A stretch of DNA of 40,218 nucleotides from positions 1 through 40,218 of the forward strand of contig JBLHKS010000047.1 of NCBI GenBank assembly GCA_047620505.1, read 5' to 3'. The first letter of the stretch is position 1; each line of letters begins with the position of its first letter. A program made the translations under genes and the position numbers. This stretch comes from JBLHKS01 sp047620505 (lineage in GTDB: Bacteria > Verrucomicrobiota > Verrucomicrobiia > Verrucomicrobiales > DEV007). Shown here one piece after another: positions 17,127 through 25,110 of the stretch. The notes below the pieces were generated by a model that worked only from the letters and a program-made list of their open reading frames with translations, was not told the origin of the DNA and ran no database searches.

Positions 17127-18084
17127 CGCCGCTTCGGAGCTCCTCGCCCGCTCTCATCAGCAGGGCCGGCTCGCGCATGCCTACCTCCTCACGGGGCCTG
17201 AAGGCAGCGGCAAAAAACTGCTCGCGTTGCGGTTGATGAATCTGGTTAGTGGCCACGACAACTCCAGCATCGAGCAAGCGGCAGGCGAGCATGTCCAGCT
17301 TGTTCGGCCAGAGTCCAAATCGCGCCGGATTCGGGTGGACGGGATGCGCTTGATGGAGCGTCGGCTGCATTTGGCGGTGCCGAAAGGCGTTACGAAAGTC
17401 GCTCTCGTTTTCGATGCGGATCGGATGATGCCAGAGGCCGCGAACGCGTTTTTGAAGACTTTGGAAGAGCCGCCGAAGCAATCGCTGCTCCTTCTTTTGA
17501 CTGCGCAGCCTGAGCAGCTGCTGGACACGGTTCGCTCGCGTTGCATTCGTGTTCCGCTGTATCGGCCAGGCGCGGTGGTGCGGACGAAAGGCGACGAATT
17601 GCTGCTCGCAGCGTTGTCTGAGCATTTTCAACAACACGGCAGCGGCAGTCTTTCCGGCGCGCTGAGTTTCATGCAGTCATTCATCGCGATTTTGCGGATG
17701 GAGAAGGAAACGATCTCCAAAAAGAACGCGGAACTGCTGAAAGCTGAATCGATGGCCTACAGCCAGACCACGGACGGCGATTGGCTGAAGCGTCGCGAAG
17801 ATTTTTACAAGGCGCGGACGGAGGCTGACTACCTCCAGCGGCGAAATGCTTTGGTGCAGGTGTTAGTCGATTGGTTTGGAGACGCGATTCGTCAGCAGTG
17901 TGGTTTCGAGCGGCTCGATCTTGAAGCCTGCGCGGCGAGCAGCAAAGCAACGGGCGAGGCGATCGAGCTACGCGATTTGCTTCGGCGGCTGGACGCGCTT
18001 GAGGATTTGCGGACGAACCTGAACACGAACATTCAGGAGACCCTGGCGCTCGAAGCTGGGTTTTTAGCGGCGTTTGGTGGGTAG
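17110..18084 (+). CDS. holB: DNA polymerase III delta' subunit
   Basis: A 324-residue clamp-loader subunit related to AAA+ proteins. The N-terminal half has LAHAYLLTGPEGSGKK (21-36), a P-loop whose usual Thr/Ser after Lys is Lys, consistent with the non-hydrolysing delta' role, then NAFLKTLEEPP and the arginine-finger motif RSRC. The cysteine zinc module of gamma/tau and E. coli delta' between strands is absent. The C-terminal third is helical and charged, with little conservation expected. It is translationally coupled to tmk. Its stop is followed by a 150-bp palindromic repeat that may end transcription. Confidence 0.85.
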   Translation: MAFLVDAASELLARSHQQGRLAHAYLLTGPEGSGKKLLALRLMNLVSGHDNSSIEQAAGEHVQLVRPESKSRRIRVDGMRLMERRLHLAVPKGVTKVALVFDADRMMPEAANAFLKTLEEPPKQSLLLLLTAQPEQLLDTVRSRCIRVPLYRPGAVVRTKGDELLLAALSEHFQQHGSGSLSGALSFMQSFIAILRMEKETISKKNAELLKAESMAYSQTTDGDWLKRREDFYKARTEADYLQRRNALVQVLVDWFGDAIRQQCGFERLDLEACAASSKATGEAIELRDLLRRLDALEDLRTNLNTNIQETLALEAGFLAAFGG

Positions 18085-18117
18085 GCGGCTCTCTTCCCTC
18101 CGGTCGCCGCCCCGTTA

Positions 18118-18266
18118 CTGTCATCCCGAGCGAAGCCGAGGGACCTCGCGAATTTCGTTTGGTAAAGACAGCTCGCAGCTATCCGAATTCCTTGGCATTC
18201 GGATAGCTGCGAGCGATACGGACCAAAGGCGGGCGCGAGGTCCCTCGGCTCCGCTCGGGATGACAG
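18118..18266. repeat. 150-bp palindromic repeat, copy 1
   Basis: The element starts CTGTCATCCCGAGCGAAGCC and ends with the near-perfect inverse, so the outer ~30 bp form a long stem; an inner dyad (TCGCAGCTATCCGAAT at 18171 on, against ATTCGGATAGCTGCGA) forms a second. A second copy lies at 27791-27940 in opposite orientation, about 90 percent identical by eye. Both sit between convergent genes. A short extra GGGATGACAG at 18271-18280 looks like a partial end duplication. Similar sequences are widespread in environmental bacteria and give spurious small ORFs with VIPSEAEGP or HPERSRGT segments; those frames are not annotated here. Confidence 0.9.
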
Positions 18267-18307
18267 GAGTGGGATGACAGAAGCGGGATGAGCTGATTTT
18301 CAGCCCC

Positions 18308-19429
18308 TCACCAAGCCGGATTCAGCGCAAACCGAGTCGCGATTTCCAGAAGCTCCGGCCTGACGGGCCAAGTGTCCGGACGGCGCTCTTCGTCGTCGTT
18401 GTAGCGTTCGCTGGCGCCTTTTAAAGACATGCAGCCTTCGTTATTTCCGAGCGTTTCGATTTCAGCGAGTTCTTCAGCCGTTAAGCGAATTTGCTCAGGC
18501 AACGCAGCCAGTTCGGCGAGCTCTTCTTCAATCGATTTGGCCGCGCTCGGCTCTTGGATGAGCGTTGGGACGACCGATTTGACCGGTGCCTGGGCAAGGT
18601 TCCACTGGCAGGCGAATTGCAGCAACGTGAGGTCGTGAGCGGCTGCGATTTCGCGGAAACGCTCGATTTTCGGGTAGGCGTGATCGATCCAGCCTTTGGC
18701 CCGGTAAGCGCGGTGATCGCCGTCCTTGAAAACGTGTCCAGGACGCATGATGTCGTGAAACATCCCGCCGTAGTCGACGACGCGAGTTAAAACGTCGATG
18801 TTCTTCTCCTCCGCGATCGGAAGGACGTGACCCTGCGGCCAGGGCTCAAGCGGATTGAGAATCAGCATCGCCCAATCGATCCGGTCGCCAAAATTCTGGA
18901 AGCAGTGGATCAAGTCCATGACGAAACCGTTTGCAGGACCAGGCGCGATGCCGATTCGATCAGCGAGTCCGGCAGATTTGAGAGTTTCCATCGCATCCCA
19001 GACCGCCGGCTCGGTGTAGCCGATTTCATCCGGGTTGTGGAGCATCACGAGATCGAATTTCGAGGCCCGGCAACTCTCCAGAGACTTCTCGGTGGCCATT
19101 TTGACGTAGTCGGCGTAACCGGATTTGTCGCGCAGCCGCGGATCGGTGAAGCGCTGATATCCTTTGGCTCCCTCGCGCGTTCCGCCGTGAACATCGTGGC
19201 CGATCATCCCGACGAGCGAGTAGGTTTCGCGGTCGATTCCGTCGAGCGCTTGCCCGAGCAGCTGATCCGCGCGCCCGGTTCCGTAAACGTCGGCGGTGAC
19301 GAAAGTGTTCACTCCCTTTTCGTGCGAAAGCCGCATCAGATTGGCAAGACGCTCTTCTTCGAGCTGCTCGCCGAAATGCATAAAGCGGCCGCCATTCCAG
19401 GTTCCAAAGGCTGTTTTGTTCAGATTCAT
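18308..19429 (-). CDS. Aldo/keto reductase
   Basis: A 373-residue TIM-barrel oxidoreductase, NADPH-dependent by family. It shows the first-strand FGTWNGG segment, catalytic D47 and Y49 in FVTADVYGTGRADQLLG, and the LVMLHNPDE histidine (catalytic H), although the lysine strand is less clear. The C-terminal part is longer than the usual 320-330 residues and ends in a conserved-looking W-P-V-R-P tail. Such proteins in this phylum often reduce sugars or sugar derivatives, but substrate is not deducible. It is transcribed away from the thioredoxin-like gene. Confidence 0.8.
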   Translation of the reverse strand: MNLNKTAFGTWNGGRFMHFGEQLEEERLANLMRLSHEKGVNTFVTADVYGTGRADQLLGQALDGIDRETYSLVGMIGHDVHGGTREGAKGYQRFTDPRLRDKSGYADYVKMATEKSLESCRASKFDLVMLHNPDEIGYTEPAVWDAMETLKSAGLADRIGIAPGPANGFVMDLIHCFQNFGDRIDWAMLILNPLEPWPQGHVLPIAEEKNIDVLTRVVDYGGMFHDIMRPGHVFKDGDHRAYRAKGWIDHAYPKIERFREIAAAHDLTLLQFACQWNLAQAPVKSVVPTLIQEPSAAKSIEEELAELAALPEQIRLTAEELAEIETLGNNEGCMSLKGASERYNDDEERRPDTWPVRPELLEIATRFALNPAW

Positions 19430-19547
19430 GTTTTTTTTACAGGCGCGATTTGCGAGTCCGCTCGCCAGCAGCTGCTGGGGGCGATTGCCATTGACTTGGG
19501 CGCTGGAGAGTTGTCACGTTTTCGCGAAAACTCAAATCCCACTTTTA
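19430..19547. promoter_or_regulatory. Divergent intergenic region with an iterated palindrome
   Basis: This 118-nt gap between two divergent starts contains a perfect CAGCAGCTGCTG (19466-19477). It is the one exact AGCAGCTGCT copy that lies outside a gene. An eight-T run begins directly after the aldo/keto reductase start. No clear promoter boxes were identified. Confidence 0.35.
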
Positions 19548-20567
19548 ATGAAAGCACTGATTTTAATGTCGATCGCCGCTCTGGCGATTTCTGCCACAGC
19601 CGCAATCGGAGGCGACGCGCTTGAAGATTTTGCCCGTGTGGTCAGCCTGAAGGAGTCCAATCAGAACCTGGCTTTGATCACCGCTGGCGAGGCTTATCTC
19701 AAAGACCACGCGGACACCGCCGGCGAAGAAATGGTGCTGTTTTTCCTCGCAAAAGCCTATCAGGGGCAAAAGAAATACGAGGATGCGATCCGGCTTTTCT
19801 CGGAGATGGCCGAAAAATATTCGGACACGTCGATGAAAACCGAGCTTCACATGCAGCGGGGCGAATCGTATCGGCATTCGACCAAATACGAGGAATCGCT
19901 GCCTGATTTTCAGATCGCCTACTCGGCCTATCACAACGCCAAAAACGCAACCATGGCTCCTCACGCCCAGTTTCACATCGTTCAGGCTTATCACTTTACG
20001 AAAAGGCCGGACGAAGCCAAGGCGGCGACCGAGCTGCTGAAAAAGGAATATCCGGATTCTTCCTACGCGAAAAATGCGGAAAAACTGGTGAACGCGGCTC
20101 CAAAACCGCAAGTCGGGGCGGTCGCGCCGGAGATTGAATTCATCAGTATTGAATCTGGCGACCCAGTTAAGCTTTCGGACTTCACGGGCAAAATCGTGGT
20201 GATCGATTTCTGGGCTTCGTGGTGCGGCCCGTGCCAGGCACCGATGGCGAAAATGCAGACTTATCGCGAAAAACACCCGGATTGGGGCGACAGCGTCGAG
20301 CTGATCGCGTTGAGCATCGACAACACGAAGGAGGCGGCGATCGGGCATCTCGACGACAAGGGCTGGGATCAAACTTACAACGCCTGGGCAGGGGAGGGCG
20401 GTTTCAAATCGGCTCCTCCGGTTGCCTACGCGGTTAGCGGAATTCCAGCGGTCTACGTAATCGATGGCGAAGGGAAAATCACAGCGACCGGGAATCCAAA
20501 CAGCCTGGACGTCGCGGCCGAAGTTCAGAAACTCTTCAAGAAAAAGGCCCGCGGCGGGATTTTTTAA
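19548..20567 (+). CDS. Secreted TPR-thioredoxin (TlpA-like) protein
   Basis: A 339-residue exported protein. A signal peptide (MKALILMSIAALAISATAAI) is followed by tetratricopeptide helices (about 40-185) and a C-terminal TlpA/ResA-type thioredoxin domain (190-335) with active site WCGPC (225-229) and cis-proline loop SGIPAVYVID. It should act in the periplasm as a thiol-disulfide oxidoreductase, the TPR part giving partner binding. A longer in-frame extension back to 19296 lies in the neighbour's coding region and lacks a signal, so ATG 19548 is used. Its stop and the upp start share TAATG. Confidence 0.85.
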   Translation: MKALILMSIAALAISATAAIGGDALEDFARVVSLKESNQNLALITAGEAYLKDHADTAGEEMVLFFLAKAYQGQKKYEDAIRLFSEMAEKYSDTSMKTELHMQRGESYRHSTKYEESLPDFQIAYSAYHNAKNATMAPHAQFHIVQAYHFTKRPDEAKAATELLKKEYPDSSYAKNAEKLVNAAPKPQVGAVAPEIEFISIESGDPVKLSDFTGKIVVIDFWASWCGPCQAPMAKMQTYREKHPDWGDSVELIALSIDNTKEAAIGHLDDKGWDQTYNAWAGEGGFKSAPPVAYAVSGIPAVYVIDGEGKITATGNPNSLDVAAEVQKLFKKKARGGIF

Positions 20568-21190
20568 TGAGCGTTCACGTTGTCGATCACCCTTTGATTC
20601 GCGAGCGGCTTTCTGCGCTTCGGGATTCGACTACGGAACCCAGCGAATTCCGGCATCAGCTTCGCGCTGTCGGTCGGCTGATGGTTTTCGACGTCACGCG
20701 GGATCTCGAAACTGTGGAGGCGAGGGTTCAGACGCCGATGGAGCCGACTATCGGTTTCAAACTCGCCCGCCCAATTGTGCTCGTCCCGATTCTGCGCGCG
20801 GGGCTCGGGATGGCCGAGGGACTTCAGCAGCTGCTGCCCGAAGCCGCGTTTGGCCACATCGGTCTGGCCCGAAATGAGGAAACGCTGAAGCCTGACAGTT
20901 ATTATTGCAATTTGCCGAAGGAAATCGGCGAAGCGGACGTTTTTCTCGTCGATCCGATGCTCGCGACCGGCGGAAGTGCGATTCGAGCGACCCAGCTTTT
21001 GATCGAAAAAGGCGCAACGCGGCTGCGATTCGTCAATCTCGTCAGCGCGCCGGAAGGAATCGAGCGTTACGAAGCGGAATTCCCGGAAATCCCAATTTTC
21101 ACGGCGGCGATTGATCGCGGATTGAACGAGATCGGATACATCGTGCCGGGGCTGGGCGACGCCGGCGATCGATATTTCGGCACTCTTTAG
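20567..21190 (+). CDS. upp: Uracil phosphoribosyltransferase
   Basis: A 207-residue salvage enzyme that makes UMP from uracil and PRPP. The PRPP loop VFLVDPMLATGGSA (125-138) is the family signature, with the ILRAGLGM segment (75-82) and the C-terminal uracil-binding IVPGLGDAGDRYFGT. Length is the usual 207-210. It is coupled to the thioredoxin-like gene (TAATG) and converges on the Pro/Ala-rich gene, sharing TTAG (21187-21190). An iterated palindrome (20826-20835) is read as Gln-Gln-Leu-Leu. Confidence 0.95.
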   Translation: MSVHVVDHPLIRERLSALRDSTTEPSEFRHQLRAVGRLMVFDVTRDLETVEARVQTPMEPTIGFKLARPIVLVPILRAGLGMAEGLQQLLPEAAFGHIGLARNEETLKPDSYYCNLPKEIGEADVFLVDPMLATGGSAIRATQLLIEKGATRLRFVNLVSAPEGIERYEAEFPEIPIFTAAIDRGLNEIGYIVPGLGDAGDRYFGTL

Positions 21191-22128
21191 GAAGCTGCCT
21201 GCGGCTGGATCGTCTGCTGAAACGGGGAAGCTGGTCCAGATGCAACCGGCTGAAACGGGGAGGCCGGTTTTGCTGGCTGGTCTCCGTCCTGGCTAGCAGC
21301 TGCTGGTGGCAAAGACTGGCCGTTCGGGGCTACAGTCGCGCCTCCCGCTGGGCTGAAAGGAGATTGGCCGTTGGCTGCAACTCCAAACGGAGGTTTCTGC
21401 GGATTCGGGGCATTTTGCGGCGCGGCAACGCTGAATGGGCTCGCTGGCTTTGCGGCTGGAGCTGGTTGAGCGGGCGCTGGAGTTGGTTGGGCAGCAGGCG
21501 AAGAAGGCGCTGGGATCCGGCTTGGCGTGGCCGAAGCCGGAGCGGCGGGCGCTGCGGGTGCAAACGGCGATGTCGGCCCGACTTCGACCGGGAGCGGTTG
21601 TGCCGGGGCTGGATTCGGATTGGCCGATGCAGCTGGCGCAAAAGTTTGTTCCGGCGGCGCGGCGGTCTTTTCTGGCTGCGGCGGAGCGACCGGTTGAGGC
21701 TGAAATTGGACAATCGGCGGAGAAATCTGGACCGGAGCGGGTGCGGCTGGAGCCTCCCGTTGAGGCGGTGTGATTGGTTTGACCGCCGCAGTTTCAGCCG
21801 CTGCAGCGGGGGAAGAAGCCGGAATTTGAGCGGGCGTCGGTTGTAAATCTCGAGCGGGAAGCGCTGGCGATCTTGGTTGGCCGATTTCGATCTGGCGAGG
21901 CGCAGGCTGCAATTGGCGCTCGGCGGACTCAGCCTGTTGGTCGGCATCCATCGCGGTGGCTTCGACCAGCGCTTTCAAGCCCTCGTAAAGGTGCTTGCTG
22001 GCGGTTTTTAGAAGCTCCTGCTTTTTCAAGGTCGTGGCCGGATCGAGAAGAACGGGTGTATTCGGAGAAATCGCCACTTGTTGAGGAGAGTGGCCGTTTT
22101 GCGAAGGATTTGAAGGGGATTCCTGCAT
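21187..22128 (-). CDS. Pro/Ala/Gln-rich low-complexity protein with SPF repeats
   Basis: A 313-residue protein of unknown function. Residues about 25-70 form a predicted helix (TTLKKQELLKTASKHLYEGL); the rest is disordered-looking Pro-Ala-Gln sequence. Short repeats with a Ser-Pro-Phe core recur: TSPFAPA, ASPFSVA, QSPFSPA, ASPFQPV and ASPFQQT. There is no signal peptide or membrane helix. Repeated short motifs in a disordered chain suggest a scaffold that binds one partner several times, but this is inference. Translation starts at ATG 22128 beside an AT-rich promoter region. Confidence 0.65.
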   Translation of the reverse strand: MQESPSNPSQNGHSPQQVAISPNTPVLLDPATTLKKQELLKTASKHLYEGLKALVEATAMDADQQAESAERQLQPAPRQIEIGQPRSPALPARDLQPTPAQIPASSPAAAAETAAVKPITPPQREAPAAPAPVQISPPIVQFQPQPVAPPQPEKTAAPPEQTFAPAASANPNPAPAQPLPVEVGPTSPFAPAAPAAPASATPSRIPAPSSPAAQPTPAPAQPAPAAKPASPFSVAAPQNAPNPQKPPFGVAANGQSPFSPAGGATVAPNGQSLPPAAASQDGDQPAKPASPFQPVASGPASPFQQTIQPQAAS

Positions 22129-22253
22129 GATGTCTAAAAATTAGGGCGGTTAAAGATCTAAATTAATTAAATTTCCATAATTATCAAAATATATTTGCTG
22201 AATTTATTAAAATTACCGTAGATTAGGTCTGGTTTTGTAATCGAGTCATTCAA
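22129..22253. promoter_or_regulatory. AT-rich divergent promoter region
   Basis: The stretch 22150-22225 is almost all A and T, in sharp contrast to its surroundings. For the plus strand, TTGCTG (22195-22200) and TAGATT (22219-22224) make a weak sigma70-like pair with an 18-bp spacer, 30 nt before ATG 22254. The region must also serve the minus-strand gene. Its base content would favour DNA melting or nucleoid-protein binding. Confidence 0.4.
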
Positions 22254-22643
22254 ATGTTTACTCACGCCACTTTTAACTGCCAGGGTTGTGACCGCGAGCT
22301 TCAAGCCGAGGTCGAATCGCTCCCTATTGACGGGCCGTGTCCGATTTGTGGCGTTTTCAACCGCGTTGAGCCTCCCTCGGCCGCGCCCGATCTGGTTCCG
22401 AATCCGAGTTCCACAAAGTCAGCTCCGAAAGGGGCTCGCCGTTTCTCTGCGCTCGTGGCGCTGACACTGGCGATCGCAATTGGAGGCGGTGCCTGTGTTT
22501 TCATCGGTCGAAAGCTCCGGAAAAACGTCGCGAGCCGGCCAGCAGCTGCTGATTCGACATCGGAATCAGTTTCGCTGCCAACGCAAAGCAAAGACGGCGT
22601 CGTCGTGGTCAGAATGGAAGAATCCGGGGACCCGCTGCCATAA
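22254..22643 (+). CDS. Small zinc-ribbon membrane protein
   Basis: A 129-residue protein with an N-terminal zinc ribbon made by CQGC (C9, C12) and CPIC (C29, C32), a Pro/Ser linker, and one membrane helix (FSALVALTLAIAIGGGACVF, about 64-83). A short polar tail follows. The layout is that of small ribbon-anchor proteins of unknown function. It is followed after 8 nt by another small membrane protein, so the two probably form an operon. An iterated palindrome (22541-22550) lies in the tail, read as Ala-Ala-Ala. Confidence 0.65.
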   Translation: MFTHATFNCQGCDRELQAEVESLPIDGPCPICGVFNRVEPPSAAPDLVPNPSSTKSAPKGARRFSALVALTLAIAIGGGACVFIGRKLRKNVASRPAAADSTSESVSLPTQSKDGVVVVRMEESGDPLP

Positions 22644-22651
22644 AATTCATC

Positions 22652-22951
22652 ATGAAGACGATTCGCAGCTCCGTCCGGACCCAAAATCTCTGGCGATTTG
22701 CCGCTTTGGCCGGAATTCTCGCGCTGCTTGGCTTGTGCGTGCTCGCTGACGAGACGCGGACCGCCGCCGAAAGGCAATGGCAATGGATTTCCGCTGGCGG
22801 ATGCTTCGCGGTCGCCTTCGCGTTTGTTGCCGCAATCGCGTATCAACTTTGGGCCGGGTTTGAGCTGAATGACTCGAGATCGGCGACCGGAACGAGCGCT
22901 AAACGGCGCGGTTCAATTTCCGGACCGTCAAATCACAGGTCAGAAGCCTGA
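22652..22951 (+). CDS. Small two-helix membrane protein
   Basis: A 99-residue protein with two hydrophobic segments (about 15-33 and 47-68) and a basic, Ser-rich C-terminus. No family is recognised. The only support is the membrane pattern, the ATG start and the 8-nt spacing from the zinc-ribbon gene. Other frames across its 3' end (to 23141) look like shadows. Confidence 0.5.
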   Translation: MKTIRSSVRTQNLWRFAALAGILALLGLCVLADETRTAAERQWQWISAGGCFAVAFAFVAAIAYQLWAGFELNDSRSATGTSAKRRGSISGPSNHRSEA

Positions 22952-23189
22952 AAGTCTAGCTGAAACGTTACGCAGACGCGACCTCGATTCAGCGCGAATT
23001 GCTCGGGCGCTGTCTCTGGCCGAGCTCGTCTGGGAGTTCGTTGGTGATCGAACTGGTTTGGATGATTTCAGCCCCGATAAAGTGGCTTCCTCACAAGGTT
23101 CAAAAATCTCCAATTCAAGAAGGTTTATTTTGGTTGCGTAATTTGGGGGTCGCCTGTATCGCTACCCACTTCATCAAATAGACAGATTT
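22952..23189. promoter_or_regulatory. Upstream region of acpP
   Basis: This gap of 238 nt carries no convincing gene. A candidate promoter for acpP is TTGCGT (23134-23139), a 17-bp spacer and TATCGC (23157-23162), ending 28 nt before the start codon. There is no clear Shine-Dalgarno sequence before ATG 23190. Confidence 0.35.
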
Positions 23190-23438
23190 ATGGCGGACGA
23201 TTTAGAACAAAAAATCAAGGATATTATCACCGAGCAATTGGGGGTTGAAGCCAACATGGTAGTCCCCGAGGCCTCATTTTTCGAAGACCTTGGCGCGGAC
23301 TCACTGGATACAGTTGAGCTGGTCATGTCCTTCGAGGAGGAATTCGGTATCGAAGTCCCAGACGAGGAGGCCGAAAAGCTTCTTACGGTTGGCGACGTGC
23401 TCAAATATGTTTCGAGCAAGGACACTTCTAGTGAGTGA
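23190..23438 (+). CDS. acpP: Acyl carrier protein
   Basis: An 82-residue acidic protein that carries growing fatty acids on a phosphopantetheine arm. The arm attaches to S38 in the DSLD motif (37-40). Length and helix pattern are typical. A strong rho-independent terminator follows directly, so it is transcribed alone or as the end of a short unit. accA, another fatty-acid gene, lies 1.7 kb downstream, but no fab genes are adjacent. Confidence 0.95.
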   Translation: MADDLEQKIKDIITEQLGVEANMVVPEASFFEDLGADSLDTVELVMSFEEEFGIEVPDEEAEKLLTVGDVLKYVSSKDTSSE

Positions 23439-23469
23439 TTCCTGAGACCTCTTCAAAATTCTCTTTCCT

Positions 23470-23495
23470 GGCGCCGAAATCTCGGCGCCTTTTTT
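23470..23495 (+). terminator. Rho-independent terminator after acpP
   Basis: A perfect 8-bp stem, GGCGCCGA paired with TCGGCGCC, has a 4-nt loop and is followed by six T residues. Confidence 0.9.
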
Positions 23496-23554
23496 GTTAT
23501 CAGGTCCGGCTGTTCGAATTTCTAGAAAAATTTCAGGCTACTAAAATTGTCCTG

Positions 23555-23571
23555 GCGCCCCTGCCGGGCGC
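23555..23571 (+). other. Hairpin upstream of the 23597 gene
   Basis: GCGCCC and GGGCGC form a 6-bp stem with the loop CTGCC. There is no T tract, and it ends 25 nt before the start codon, so it may be a leader structure rather than a terminator. Confidence 0.4.
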
Positions 23572-23596
23572 GCGATAGCCTCCTGATACTAAATTC

Positions 23597-24121
23597 ATGT
23601 ATAGCGAGGACGACATTCACTACGCGTTTGAAACAACGCGGGTCCTTTACGAGCCGGATCGTCGGATTGACACTTTTGGCTCGACTGAATTCAAATTTCG
23701 GCTCGTGACTGAGCTGATGGACAGTGTGAATCAAGTTCGAGTCCGCAGTGGGCGAATCAGCGCCGAAAAGCCGACCATTTTGCGGCCGGAATCTCTTTCG
23801 GATTTCCAATTCGAAGGATTTGGCGAGCAGGCGGACGCCTTTTCAGAGTGGCTTGAACAAAATTCAGGGAAGTTCGCGTTTCTCAAATACGGCTTCAATT
23901 TCAAGCGTTCGGATGTCAGCGAAAATATCGTTCACGACTCGATAGACATCGTCTCCGACCGCGTTTTGACCGAAGTGCGAGACTCGGGCGACCCAAGCAC
24001 GGTGGTCATCGCGGGAATTGACGAAGCTTGGGAAATCTGCTTGTTGCGATTTACTCTTCAGATGATCGATCGCTCGCAGGAAATTAATCAGTTTGATTTT
24101 AAACGGCGCGGGTTGATTTGA
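23597..24121 (+). CDS. Conserved-looking protein of unknown function
   Basis: A 174-residue soluble protein, starting MYSEDDIHYAFETTRVLYEP. It has mixed helix and strand pattern, no signal peptide, no membrane helix, no Cys cluster, and many charged residues spread through the chain. Codon use is like that of the neighbours. It lies 28 nt upstream of the LysM gene and may be its operon partner. I do not recognise a family. Confidence 0.6.
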   Translation: MYSEDDIHYAFETTRVLYEPDRRIDTFGSTEFKFRLVTELMDSVNQVRVRSGRISAEKPTILRPESLSDFQFEGFGEQADAFSEWLEQNSGKFAFLKYGFNFKRSDVSENIVHDSIDIVSDRVLTEVRDSGDPSTVVIAGIDEAWEICLLRFTLQMIDRSQEINQFDFKRRGLI

Positions 24122-24149
24122 AGCGAATCCAGTAACGAATATTTCCAAA

Positions 24150-25088
24150 ATGGGAAGCAGTCAGCTTAAGATATTGCTAGCCGTATTCGCTCTTGGCATG
24201 CTCGGAGCAGCCGGGGTGTTCGTGGCTTACATGTGGGAGATAAAGTGGAAGCCTGAACAGCAAGTGGTAGAAGAGCTGACTAAGGACAAGGAGAACGTAA
24301 AGCGTAAAAAGCCCGATCTCGGGTTGAAACAGTATAAGTTCGCCTTAGACGCGCTTAAAAAGCACGACATTCCAGGCGCGCGCGTTCATCTCGGCTTTAT
24401 CCTCGATCACTATAAGGATTCGGCCAAATATTCTGATGCGAAACGCATTTTAGGCGAACTAAATGTGGACGAGTTGCTCTCCGCTGAGCCAGGACGGGGA
24501 AAGGTTGAGTACTTGGTCAAGAGCGGAGATGCATTGACGCTGATCGCCCGCCGAAATCAGTGTACGATCGACTACATTATTCGAGCGAATGCCAAATCGA
24601 ATGATATCATTCGAATCGGCGAAAAACTCTGGGTAGCGCCTCTCATGTTTGTGATCGAGGCAAACATTACAGACAAAATTCTGACGGTTTATCGTCTCGT
24701 CGAAGAACCGACGGATCCTGCTGCTCCCCAAGTGGAAGAGCCGGACGGCGAGACTCCAGCGGAGCCGAAGTTGATTGAAGAGTTCTTCACAGAATATCCG
24801 ATTCTCGATGTCAATATTCCCGGACAGGTGAAGATTCCGCTCACGACTGTCATCAGCAGTCGTCCAGCATTAATCGAATCAGGAATTGCCAGGTTCAATC
24901 AGGCGAATTATCATCTCAGCCACCGGTTTATGCATACTAAACGCGTTGGAATTTTGATTCAGGAGATGGTCGATGATCTCGAAAACGCGACTGAAGACAA
25001 AAGGATGGGAATGCTGCTCAGTCGGGAGGACAATCGGGAAATTTATACTTATATTCGTGCTGGCTCTGTTCTCAGGGTCGTTAAATAG
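24150..25088 (+). CDS. LysM protein with degenerate L,D-transpeptidase-like domain
   Basis: A 312-residue protein anchored by one N-terminal membrane helix (about 8-28), with a helical hairpin region (60-110), a LysM peptidoglycan-binding domain (119-163) and a C-terminal domain (166-312). The last domain begins FVIEANITDKILTVYR like the YkuD L,D-transpeptidase fold, and ends in GMLLSREDNREIYTYIRAGS, aligned by eye with the family's catalytic G-C-I-R-L segment. The cysteine is Met288 here, so it should be unable to cross-link peptidoglycan. The only Cys (C138) is in the LysM domain. A cell-wall-binding or regulatory role is inferred. Confidence 0.7.
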   Translation: MGSSQLKILLAVFALGMLGAAGVFVAYMWEIKWKPEQQVVEELTKDKENVKRKKPDLGLKQYKFALDALKKHDIPGARVHLGFILDHYKDSAKYSDAKRILGELNVDELLSAEPGRGKVEYLVKSGDALTLIARRNQCTIDYIIRANAKSNDIIRIGEKLWVAPLMFVIEANITDKILTVYRLVEEPTDPAAPQVEEPDGETPAEPKLIEEFFTEYPILDVNIPGQVKIPLTTVISSRPALIESGIARFNQANYHLSHRFMHTKRVGILIQEMVDDLENATEDKRMGMLLSREDNREIYTYIRAGSVLRVVK

Positions 25089-25110
25089 CTAAACTTTTTC
25101 GTGTGCCGTT

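Noticed and set aside
18118..18266. Small ORFs across the first palindromic repeat
   Set aside because: The reading frames come from the repeat itself (segments like VIPSEAEGP) and recur in the second copy; they are not proteins.
22869..23141. A 90-residue plus-strand frame before acpP
   Set aside because: No family, starts inside another gene and has no ribosome site; left as intergenic.
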